The translations under genes and the position numbers were made by a program. DNA of 64,000 bases from SG-bin9 sp049323835 (GTDB lineage Bacteria; Pseudomonadota; Alphaproteobacteria; Rhizobiales; Xanthobacteraceae): positions 1 through 64,000 of the forward strand of contig JBMOOJ010000089.1 in the NCBI GenBank assembly GCA_049323835.1, in the 5' to 3' direction. Shown here piece after piece: positions 57,402 through 63,682 of the stretch. The notes under the pieces were generated by a model. That model did not search any database. It had not been told where the DNA came from and was given only the letters and a program-made list of their open reading frames with translations. Position 1 is the first letter of the stretch. Each line of letters begins with the position of its first letter.

Positions 57402-57425
57402 GCGAAGTGTCCTTGTTGAACGGGA

Positions 57426-57746
57426 TCAGTCGATGCGCTGTTCGGCGTCGATCAGAATGAGCCGCCGGTCGGCGCTCTCGTGGAAGCTCGCGATGCGATA
57501 GCTGCGCTCGCCCTGCCGCAGACGATGCCGCAGCGTCAGATCGAGCGGCGCGCGCACGATGATGCGGAAGCGCAGCGTGACGCCGTCCGCATCGGCCTCG
57601 ACATCGGTCGTGCTCTTGAGCGGCACGATCGCCGCCCACACGGTGGCGACGCTGACGTAGGTGCGCACCTCGCCGCCCTGATCGTCCGGCGTGCCGAGCG
57701 GAGCTTCCACCACCACACGCCAGCGCAGATCGCCCGCGTCCGTCAT
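57426..57746 (-). CDS. GTA gp7-like head-tail adaptor
   Basis: A 106-residue beta-barrel head-closure protein. DLRWRVVVEAPLGTPDDQGGEV and AEADGVTLRFRIIVRAPLDLTLRHRL-like strands (residues seen: TLRFRIIVR, RHRLRQGERSYRI) are characteristic of phage head-tail joining proteins. The ATG at 57746 overlaps the connector stop by 4 nt; a longer frame upstream is the antisense/out-of-frame shadow of the connector. Confidence 0.9.
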   Translation of the reverse strand: MTDAGDLRWRVVVEAPLGTPDDQGGEVRTYVSVATVWAAIVPLKSTTDVEADADGVTLRFRIIVRAPLDLTLRHRLRQGERSYRIASFHESADRRLILIDAEQRID

Positions 57747-58312
57747 AGCGACAACACCCGGAAAGAGTTGAGGATGGCGGTGACGACGGCCGGCATCATC
57801 TGCACCGACTGTCCGATCGCGACCTGGCCGCGGTTGTCGTACCAGTGCGCCGTCAGCACGCGAATGGCCTGACGCAACGCATCCGGAACATCCGTCGCCG
57901 CCGTGCCGTAGCCGAGCTGGATATCGAGCTCGATGCCCGCGACCGCGCGGCCCGGCTGCGGTAACGCCCAGGCCGGCGCCGCGACAACATCGGCCGCCTT
58001 GTCGAGAACGAAGGTTGCCGTATCGATTGAAGCCGCATTTCCGTCCGCATCGAACACGCGCACAGCAATCAGCGCCCGCAACGGTCCCGTGCGCAGGCGC
58101 AGACGCCCGTCGGGCGGCCACGTATCCAGGCCGTATCGCCAGGTCTGTGCGATCAGCGCACGGCGCGTGATGGCTTCCACATGGCTGCGCGCCGCCGCGA
58201 TCAGCGACGCGATCACCGCGTCGTCGTCGCCGGTCTCGACCCGCAGGTAGCTCTTTGCCTCTGCCACCGTCAGCGGCTCGAGCGCCGGTGCGCTCAGTAA
58301 TGTTGCGGCCAT
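57743..58312 (-). CDS. GTA gp6-like head-tail connector
   Basis: A 189-residue mostly helical adaptor: LEPLTVAEAKSYLRVETGDDDAVIASLIAAARSHVEAIT and WRYGLDTWPPDG are the family signature, and a C-terminal helix ending FRVLSL. It binds the portal. The ATG at 58312 (MAATLLSAP) is preferred over the earlier start at 58372, which lies next to a palindromic repeat. In other GTA clusters this gene directly follows the capsid gene; here about 5.3 kb of other genes intervene. Confidence 0.9.
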   Translation of the reverse strand: MAATLLSAPALEPLTVAEAKSYLRVETGDDDAVIASLIAAARSHVEAITRRALIAQTWRYGLDTWPPDGRLRLRTGPLRALIAVRVFDADGNAASIDTATFVLDKAADVVAAPAWALPQPGRAVAGIELDIQLGYGTAATDVPDALRQAIRVLTAHWYDNRGQVAIGQSVQMMPAVVTAILNSFRVLSL

Positions 58313-58367
58313 GCCCGCTCCTTTTTCTGATGTTGACAAAGCTTTCGCGGCGCGGCTCAACGAAGGC

Positions 58368-58411
58368 GTCATCCTGAGGAGGCCGCGCGAGCGGCCGTCT
58401 CGAAGGATGAC
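58368..58411. repeat. gtcatcctgag palindromic element at edge of insert
   Basis: A 44-nt element begins gtcatcctgagga, contains the internal palindrome GGCCGC...GCGGCC and ends aaggatgac. It is the same family as the units at 1534-1757. It sits between the connector gene and the divergent trypsin gene, at one border of the DNA inserted between GTA g5 and g6. Confidence 0.75.
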
Positions 58412-58433
58412 GCATCGCTGAAACGGTTACCTG

Positions 58434-59192
58434 ATGTTCAAACGTATCGCCGCTCTTGCCGTCACCATGTTCACATTGTCCGTCTCAGCGCATGCGCTGG
58501 TCGGCGGCGCGGCCGCAGACAGGGACGGCAATGGCAAAAGCGTCGTCACCATCGTCGGCTCGCGCGGCAACTTGTGCTCGGGCGCGCTGATCGCCGCCGA
58601 TGTCGTGCTCACGGCCGCGCACTGTGTGCCGGCGGGCGCGACCTACAAGATCGTCATTCCCGGCGAGAGCCCGCCGCGCCTGATCGACGTCAAGCGCGTG
58701 GCCTCGCATCCGCAGTTCAATGCGCAGGGCATCGCCGCGCATCGCGCCAGCGCCGACGTGGCGCTGCTGCAAGCGGCCGAGCCCCTCACCCGCTCGCGCA
58801 CGATCGCGCCGACCGCGACACCCTCGACACCGATCCAGGCCGGCAACCGCTATGCGATCGCGGGCGTCGGCGTCACCGTGCGCGGCGACGGCCGCAGCGG
58901 CGGCACCGTGCGCCGCGCCTCGCTGGTTGCGACGAGCAAGCCGGGCACGTTGCAGATCCGCCTGGTCGATCCGGCAACGGACAACAAGAGCGCCGGCCTC
59001 GGCGCCTGCACCGGCGACTCGGGTGGACCCGTGTTCGAAAACCAAAACGGCCGCGATGTCATCGTCGGCGTGGTCAGCTGGTCGACGGCGCCGAACAACG
59101 CCGGCGGCTGCGGCGGCCTCACCGGCACAACGCCGCTCTCGCTCTATCGCGGCTGGATCGTCGAAACGATGAAGGCGTGGAGCGGACGCTGA
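58434..59192 (+). CDS. Secreted trypsin-like (S1) serine protease
   Basis: A 252-residue exported protease. Signal peptide residues 1-22 (ALAVTMFTLSVSAHA). Family S1 triad: LTAAHCV (His), ASADVALLQ (Asp), CTGDSGGPVF (Ser); a disulfide partner Cys is seen at LCSGAL, and GGCGG lies near the end. No PDZ domain or pro-domain of note. It is on the plus strand, opposed to the GTA genes around it, so it has its own promoter, probably within 58313-58433. It may mature surface proteins or act against competitors; that is guesswork. Confidence 0.9.
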   Translation: MFKRIAALAVTMFTLSVSAHALVGGAAADRDGNGKSVVTIVGSRGNLCSGALIAADVVLTAAHCVPAGATYKIVIPGESPPRLIDVKRVASHPQFNAQGIAAHRASADVALLQAAEPLTRSRTIAPTATPSTPIQAGNRYAIAGVGVTVRGDGRSGGTVRRASLVATSKPGTLQIRLVDPATDNKSAGLGACTGDSGGPVFENQNGRDVIVGVVSWSTAPNNAGGCGGLTGTTPLSLYRGWIVETMKAWSGR

Positions 59193-59336
59193 GCGCCGTC
59201 ACTCCGTTTCAGCAACGTAACCTGAATCGCCTCTTCATCCGGTGTTCATCTGCACGGGCCGACAGTCATGTGCGTCGGCGCGTGGAACCGATTGGGGCTG
59301 CCGGCCGTTCTGCATATCAACCTGAGGAGGACACCC

Positions 59337-59603
59337 ATGAAGAAGCTTCTGATCGGCGCAGCTTTCGCACTCCCGTTCATCGCCATGTCAGCCCCCGCAA
59401 GCGCAATGCCGCGCACGCCGCTTGAAGTCATCGCCGGCGACACGGCGTCGGTGGCAGATATCATCGAAGTCAAAGGCGGTCGTGGCCGTGGACACGGCTG
59501 GGGCCGCGGACATGGCCGCGCGCACGGCTGGAGCCGCGGACGCAAGGTCGGCTGGCGCGGCCGTGGCTGCCCTCCGGGCCTGCGGATGCAAGGCCGCTGT
59601 TGA
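59337..59603 (+). CDS. Small secreted Gly/Arg/His-rich protein
   Basis: An 88-residue protein with a clear signal peptide (LLIGAAFALPFIAMSAPASAM, cleavage near residue 24). The mature part ends in a repeat-like tail GRGRGHGWGRGHGRAHGWSRGRKVGWRGRGC with a Cys pair (CPPGLRMQGRC), described here by its Gly-Arg/His-Gly-Trp pattern. A GAGGAGG ribosome site precedes the ATG. The basic tail could bind nucleic acid, LPS or metal. It follows the trypsin-like gene by 144 nt on the same strand. Function unknown. Confidence 0.75.
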   Translation: MKKLLIGAAFALPFIAMSAPASAMPRTPLEVIAGDTASVADIIEVKGGRGRGHGWGRGHGRAHGWSRGRKVGWRGRGCPPGLRMQGRC

Positions 59604-59703
59604 GCTGAACGATCCGGCACCGGGCACGCAGATGTTCACGCTGTCTGCGTGCCCGCGCGGCGGACTGTACTCAACGCACATCGTCCCCGCGCAGTACCCG
59701 GCT

Positions 59704-59946
59704 TCACTTTTTAGAGGAACGCTTCTTGCGCAATGCCTTCCTGAAATCCAGCAACGCCTCGAACTTATCCTTCTCGTGGAGATAGTAGCACTCGTCGGGT
59801 TCATTCCACTTCGTCGTGGTCCGGGTAGCTGGAGCACCTGCAAGCTCCCTGAGAAATGCTTTGCCCTGCCGATGCTCGTCCTCATCACGCCACGATATGG
59901 TCATCACTACACCTGTCACATAGAGTTCAGTCTTGAACTTCGACAT
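59704..59946 (-). CDS. Candidate immunity protein for the RNase A-like toxin
   Basis: An 80-residue protein without signal peptide or TM segment. It starts MSKFKTELYVTGVVMTISW and ends in a Lys/Arg/Ser tail. Visible features are a beta-like N-terminus and a charged helix (LHEKDKFEALLDFRKALRKK). It begins 7 nt after the stop of the toxin-domain frame, the usual place for the cognate immunity gene of a CdiA-CT-like toxin. I do not recognise the family; the role is inferred from position. The reading frame is intact though the toxin upstream is broken. Confidence 0.65.
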   Translation of the reverse strand: MSKFKTELYVTGVVMTISWRDEDEHRQGKAFLRELAGAPATRTTTKWNEPDECYYLHEKDKFEALLDFRKALRKKRSSKK

Positions 59947-59953
59947 GATGCTA

Positions 59954-60695
59954 TCAATCGCTGTTACGTGGAAACGCGGAATCGACTCGATATCCTCTTG
60001 GACTCGAACTGCTCGGTACGACTACGACTCGAACACCATAGGTATCGCGAATAACGACCTGCGATCGGGCATTGCGTCCGTAAGCCTCATAGCCAGTCGG
60101 GGCAGCGAAGCTTGCATCAAGCTCCTCTTTTGGTGAAACACCCCGGATAATCCGGTCAATCTTATCGGGATTTTGTGCGATCGTCGAATTTACCAGCATG
60201 TTGGCTGCTTCCATTGACGAGAATGATCCCTGCCTGACTCCCTCAGCTATGTTGCCGCGACGTTCTGAGGAAGCAAAAGTGTCTCTCACATCACCTATGA
60301 GTGACTGCTGACTTCTTCCAACGTGCTGCTCAATAGCGTGCCCTCCAAGGGCTTGCTCTTCGAACAAGTCGATCGGCAGCCCACCATCCCGATTCTGAAC
60401 CAGCAGAACTGAATCCGGGTCAACCTGAAGCTCATCACCGACTATGAAGGTAAAATCACCCGCCCCGTCGGAGGAATCGCCGGCCAGAAATGTGAAGATG
60501 CTCGCGAGGTCGAAATCCGGCAGATCTTCGAACAAACTATCCAGCCAAGCGCTGAGATCGAGCGGGAAGCACCGCGCCGATCGCAACACCTGGCTTCAGG
60601 AAGCGACTTGCATCCGGCTTGATCCAGCGATGCGCGTCGGGCTTCACCCAGCGCGTGCGCTGATGGTCGCGCCAAAGCGCGTCGCGGGCGGGCAT
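59954..60695 (-). pseudogene. Frameshifted polymorphic toxin with RNase A-like (CdiA-CT) C-terminus
   Basis: The N-terminal part (ATG at 60695, MPARDALWRDHQRTRWVKPD) is nearly identical to the toxin gene at 62574-63548, including the LKPDA/IKPDA repeats, but that frame ends at 60537. Compared with the intact copy, 122 nt are missing after position 60552, shifting the frame and removing the NPDQPR...GGQW motif. The remaining frame continues to 59954 and carries DLSAWLDSLFEDLPDFDLAS and a C-terminal domain with GGHAIEQHVGRS, an Arg/Asp/Lys-rich middle (NPDKIDRII) and YGVRVVVVPSSSSPRGY, the pattern of the bacterial CdiA-CT RNase A domain. A GTG at 60589 could still start a 211-residue protein. 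Otherwise it is a dead gene or silent cassette. Confidence 0.75.
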
Positions 60696-60723
60696 GCGCG
60701 CGGTCCTTGCGGTCATTGGGCTC

Positions 60724-60753
60724 AAAAGAAAACGCCGGCCACAAGGACCGGCG
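60724..60753 (-). terminator. Terminator-like hairpin between capsid fragment and toxin
   Basis: A 6-bp G/C stem CGCCGG/CCGGCG (60733-60738 with 60748-60753) is followed on the minus strand by TTTTCTTTT. The same hairpin occurs at 63581-63610 behind the intact capsid gene, so it is part of the duplicated unit and would separate capsid and toxin transcription. Confidence 0.7.
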
Positions 60754-60824
60754 CCGTTGATATCAGGTGCGAACGAATGCCCCTTACCTCTCTCTCCCGC
60801 AAAGCGGGAAGAGGGAGAGGAAGA

Positions 60825-61084
60825 TCAGCTCGCCGCGAACTTCATCGCCTTGATGGCGTCGAAGTCCTGGACGCCGCCGCCCACCCGCTTGGTGGTGTAG
60901 AACAGGACGTACGGCTTGGCGGAGTACGGATCGCGCAGCACGCGCACCCCGGTGCGATCCACGATCAGATAGCCGCGGCGGAAATCGCCGAACGCGATCG
61001 CGAGACTGTTCGCGGCAATATCCGGAACGTCTTCCGCCTCCACCAGCGGGAACGTCATCAGCGACGCCCGCGCGCCGGCCATCT
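60825..61084 (-). pseudogene. 3' fragment of a second major capsid (g5) gene
   Basis: Encodes the last ~86 residues of an HK97-type GTA capsid: GARASLMTFPLVEAEDVP, AIAFGDFRRGYLIVDRTGV, RVLRDPYSAKPYVLFYTTKR and the end FDAIKAMKFAAS. By my manual alignment it differs from the corresponding 3' end of the capsid gene at 63683 in about 21 of 260 nt, yet in only about 3 residues. The upstream part of the gene is at 61999-62181, so this copy was split by the DUF2019 genes in between. No start of its own in the capsid frame. Confidence 0.85.
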
Positions 61085-61142
61085 CGCTGGCGCAACACCG
61101 CTCTCGCTCCATCGCGGGCAGATCGTCAAGTTGATGTGTGAA

Positions 61143-61532
61143 TCAACGCGAAGAATCATGATCTGGTTTGCATGCAGTCCCGTCCAAAATCCGAATCTGC
61201 ATCGCGGCCTCCGCGCAATATGGTTGCCACTTCGAATCTCGGATTTCCTCGAGTTTCCGCCGCGAATCGATATTCGAGGCGAACCACGTATCGCGCGCGG
61301 CATTATACTTAACCCGCATGTTGGGGTGATCGTAGAGCTGGCGAAGCGCAAGTCTCTGATCGCCTGGCCGGCGCTCGAGCTCGTCCACGACGTCAAAGCC
61401 TTTCTTCGCCAGCCGGTTGAACTGCGCCAATTTCCCACGGTTCTCTGCAGCGTATTGGGCAAGTCCCAATTCTGTATAGAGTTCGAGCAATTGACCGACC
61501 GTCAAATTTGCAAGCTTGATGCCCCGCTTCAT
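61143..61532 (-). CDS. DUF2019-family immunity-type protein (copy c)
   Basis: A 129-residue helical protein with the DUF2019 pattern: NLTVGQLLELYTELGLAQYAA, FNRLAKKGFDVVDELERRPGDQRLALRQLYDHPNMRVKYNAARDTW and DSRRKLEEIRDSKWQP. The HEAT-like helical repeats are typical of immunity proteins found after HNH-type toxins in Rhizobiales; the link is from my memory of such loci. No toxin precedes it directly; the gene upstream is another DUF2019 protein, so it may be an orphan immunity gene. It ends in a Cys/His-Asp-rich tail (ACKPDHDSSR), unlike copy a. Confidence 0.75.
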   Translation of the reverse strand: MKRGIKLANLTVGQLLELYTELGLAQYAAENRGKLAQFNRLAKKGFDVVDELERRPGDQRLALRQLYDHPNMRVKYNAARDTWFASNIDSRRKLEEIRDSKWQPYCAEAAMQIRILDGTACKPDHDSSR

Positions 61533-61620
61533 GCAACCGCCGAGCTCTGATTAATAAACGCTAGCTTGATTGCCTCACCCCAACGCTTCAATACCCAGAT
61601 GTTGCCGGTCGCACCGGTGT

Positions 61621-61989
61621 CTAGTCCGGTACATATCGACCAGCGTCCATCGACATCAAAATTCCTTTTGCCTCGGCCGCTTGAGGGAACCAGCTCCCGT
61701 CAAAAAGGTCTTGAAGAACGCTCCGAGCTTGATCTGGAAATATCGCCAGGCAGGGAATCGCGGCCTTCAGGCGCACTTGAGGGTTGGGGTGATCGAAGAA
61801 TCGAGAAAGGTCGCGGCGCGCGTCCCCCGGACGACGTTTCAATTCTGCCGTTATCTCTTCCATACGCCGGTAAAGCCGGCTGTATTGAGCATATTTGCTT
61901 TTTCGTTCTGCCAAATCTTGCGCGAGGGCAATCGCAAGAAACTGCTCGAGTAGCTGATCGATAGGCTGGGCCGTCAGATTTGCACTCAT
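61621..61989 (-). CDS. DUF2019-family immunity-type protein (copy b)
   Basis: A 122-residue member of the same family: TAQPIDQLLEQFLAIALAQDLAE, YRRMEEITAELKRRPGDARRDLSRFFDHPNPQVRLKAAIPCLA and DLFDGSWFPQAAEAKGILMSMDAGRYVPD. It ends with the canonical GxYVPD-like tail. The ATG at 61989 (MSANLTAQP) is preferred. The frame stays open upstream into a capsid fragment (MNRKTQAAIGKFKDAGG), which would give a chimeric protein; that extension is a relic, not the family. It lies 89 nt before copy c. Confidence 0.78.
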   Translation of the reverse strand: MSANLTAQPIDQLLEQFLAIALAQDLAERKSKYAQYSRLYRRMEEITAELKRRPGDARRDLSRFFDHPNPQVRLKAAIPCLAIFPDQARSVLQDLFDGSWFPQAAEAKGILMSMDAGRYVPD

Positions 61990-61998
61990 TGTTGGAGA

Positions 61999-62181
61999 AC
62001 CTTGAATCTTCTCCGGCGGCTGCCAGAAATACGCGCCGCCTGCGTCCTTGAACTTGCCGATCGCGGCTTGCGTCTTGCGGTTCATCACCAAGGCGGCGTT
62101 CCGCCGATAGCCGGCTTTCAGCGCGTAGATCAGATCGACAGCTTGTCGGAGGGATCGCTCGCGCAGCGGAGAGAATGCGAA
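61999..62181 (-). pseudogene. Upstream fragment of the second major capsid (g5) gene
   Basis: Reads PLRERSLRQAVDLIYALKAG, YRRNAALVMNRKTQAAIGKF and KDAGGAYFWQPPE, the part of the HK97-type capsid just before the fragment at 60825-61084. In the intact capsid gene the sequence ...YLWQPPE is followed directly by TAGARASLMTFPL. Here it stops after QPPE and continues into the DUF2019 copy b region. The capsid gene 5' of PLRE is missing; DUF2019 copy a ends 19 nt upstream. Confidence 0.8.
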
Positions 62182-62199
62182 AAGACACGTTGAAGGTAT

Positions 62200-62577
62200 T
62201 CATACCTTCTTCTTTTCGTACTTACCTTCGAGGATCGAGAGATTCATTCCAGCCTCGCCCGCCTGCGGGTACCATTTCGAATCAGCCAATTCTTCTAACT
62301 TTCGGCGAGATTCGACTTGTGCGACGTCCCAAGTATCGCGAGCGGCATTTGCCCTCACTTGTATGTCTGGATGATTATAAAGCTGAAGCAGCGCGAGGCG
62401 CTGGTCTCCCGGCCTGCTCATAAGCTCCTTGATAATCTTGGAGTTGCTATCCGCTAGCCGATTGAAACGAGCAATTTGCCCTTTCCTCTCAGCAGCGTTT
62501 TGAGCAATTCCAACCTCGGCATACAAAGCCAGAAGTTGCTCGATTGTCAGATCAGAAATTTTCTGGCTGCGCTTCAT
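62200..62577 (-). CDS. DUF2019-family immunity protein for the HNH-like toxin (copy a)
   Basis: A 125-residue protein: ISDLTIEQLLALYAEVGIAQNAAE, RFNRLADSNSKIIKELMSRPGDQRLALLQLYNHPDIQVRANAARDTW and KLEELADSKWYPQAGEAGMNLSILEGKYE, all DUF2019 marks. Start ATG overlaps the toxin stop by 4 nt (ATGA), so the two are translationally coupled, the usual layout of a toxin and its cognate immunity protein. It is the member most similar to canonical DUF2019. Confidence 0.85.
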   Translation of the reverse strand: MKRSQKISDLTIEQLLALYAEVGIAQNAAERKGQIARFNRLADSNSKIIKELMSRPGDQRLALLQLYNHPDIQVRANAARDTWDVAQVESRRKLEELADSKWYPQAGEAGMNLSILEGKYEKKKV

Positions 62578-63548
62578 TTCATGACGCCATATCGACGGAG
62601 AATTTCCAAACCGAATTCGCGCTGCTCTTCATAACTTTTATCACGAAGATAGTCTCGCGGCGAGCCGAAAGTGCCATCGGGTAAACGCACATATTTGCTA
62701 TTGTAGTATCCGGTTATTTCCTGGTGCTTCGCGACAGGGATGCGAACGACATTCCCACGGCTATCAATTTGAGCCTTTGGGATACCATCTTGGACCGCGC
62801 TTCGGCGAACAATGTGGTGATCTTCATAACCTCGTTGTGAAGGTGACCCAACAGATGCCTGCAGCTCTTCGAGAGTTTTCGGCGGATCACCGTATGATTT
62901 GATCGCGTCGGTAAGCTTGCCAATGTAATCGAACTGCTCACCGAGCCCGTCGATAACGCCAGCGGCTCCGGCTGCTTTGCCGACGTTTCGGCCAAACCAT
63001 CGCCCGAGGTCCTTCATGACAGACGTGCGGTCTTCACTTTTGGCTGGTCGCTGGTCTGGGATTTTTGGAAGCGGCTCAAGATCATTGTCGTTTCCAGAGC
63101 TATTCGTATCCGAAACAAGCAGAATGGACGGCGTCGTTTCGTCACCGACCGCACTCTGAGGCTCATCACCAACTATGAAAGTGAAATCGCCGGCACCATC
63201 CGAAGATTCGCCGATCAGGAGTGTGAGGATGCTCGCGAGGTCGAAATCCGGCAGATCTTCGAACAAACTATCCAGCCAAGCGCTGAGATCGAAATCAGGC
63301 TCATCGAATGCGATGTCGCCACCTTCCTTGCCAGCACTGCCGTCACTCCACTGACCACCTTCGGAGCTACCGGCCGGCTCACGCGGCTGGTCCGGGTTGT
63401 ACTTCGCCTCGAAAGCGGGAAGCACCGCGCCGATCGCAACACCTGGCTTCAGGAATCGCCCCGCATCCGGCTTGATCCAGCGATGCGCATCGGGCTTCAG
63501 CCAGCGCGTGCGTTGATGGTCGCGCCAAAGCGCGTCGCGGGCGGGCAT
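62574..63548 (-). CDS. GTA-linked polymorphic toxin with HNH-like C-terminal domain
   Basis: A 324-residue protein with three parts. Residues 1-60 carry the tandem repeat RWLKPDA-HRWIKPDA-GRFLKPG and a basic N-terminus. Residues ~48-72 have YNPDQPREPAGSSEGGQWSDG, a motif I recall from rhizobial phage and toxin proteins. An acidic helix follows (DLSAWLDSLFEDLPDFDLAS). The C-terminal ~130 residues include YEDHHIVRRSAVQDGIPK, ENVVRIP-like NVVRIPVAKHQEITGYYNSK and a helical end YEEQREFGLEIL: the HHIV pattern of HNH/ββα-metal nuclease-type toxins. No signal peptide. ATG at 63548 is preferred to a TTG at 63599 because that TTG lies in a terminator and is out of frame in the second copy. It is followed by a DUF2019 gene. 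Confidence 0.8.
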   Translation of the reverse strand: MPARDALWRDHQRTRWLKPDAHRWIKPDAGRFLKPGVAIGAVLPAFEAKYNPDQPREPAGSSEGGQWSDGSAGKEGGDIAFDEPDFDLSAWLDSLFEDLPDFDLASILTLLIGESSDGAGDFTFIVGDEPQSAVGDETTPSILLVSDTNSSGNDNDLEPLPKIPDQRPAKSEDRTSVMKDLGRWFGRNVGKAAGAAGVIDGLGEQFDYIGKLTDAIKSYGDPPKTLEELQASVGSPSQRGYEDHHIVRRSAVQDGIPKAQIDSRGNVVRIPVAKHQEITGYYNSKYVRLPDGTFGSPRDYLRDKSYEEQREFGLEILRRYGVMK

Positions 63549-63580
63549 GCGCGCGGTCCTAGCGGTCGGAGAATGGAGAA

Positions 63581-63610
63581 AAGAAAACGCCGGCCACAAG
63601 GACCGGCGCC
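63581..63610 (-). terminator. Terminator-like hairpin after the major capsid gene
   Basis: Stem CGCCGG/CCGGCG (63588-63593 with 63603-63608) followed on the minus strand by TTTTCTTTT, about 70 nt after the capsid stop. A second pyrimidine/purine-rich hairpin occurs at 63645-63679. High-level capsid transcription would stop here; the toxin needs readthrough or its own promoter. Confidence 0.75.
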
Positions 63611-63682
63611 GTTGATATCAGGTGCGAACGAATGCCCCTCACCTCTCCCTCTCCCCGCAAAGCGGGAAGAGGGAGAGGAAGA

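Noticed and set aside
61990..62091. Fusion of capsid fragment to DUF2019 copy b as one protein
   Set aside because: The frame is continuous, but the DUF2019 family begins at MSANL and the capsid part matches a truncated gene; read as a relic junction.
63549..63599. TTG start (MWPAFSF) extending the HNH-like toxin
   Set aside because: It lies in the terminator hairpin, and in the second copy the same TTG is out of frame with MPARDALW, so the ATG at 63548 is better supported.
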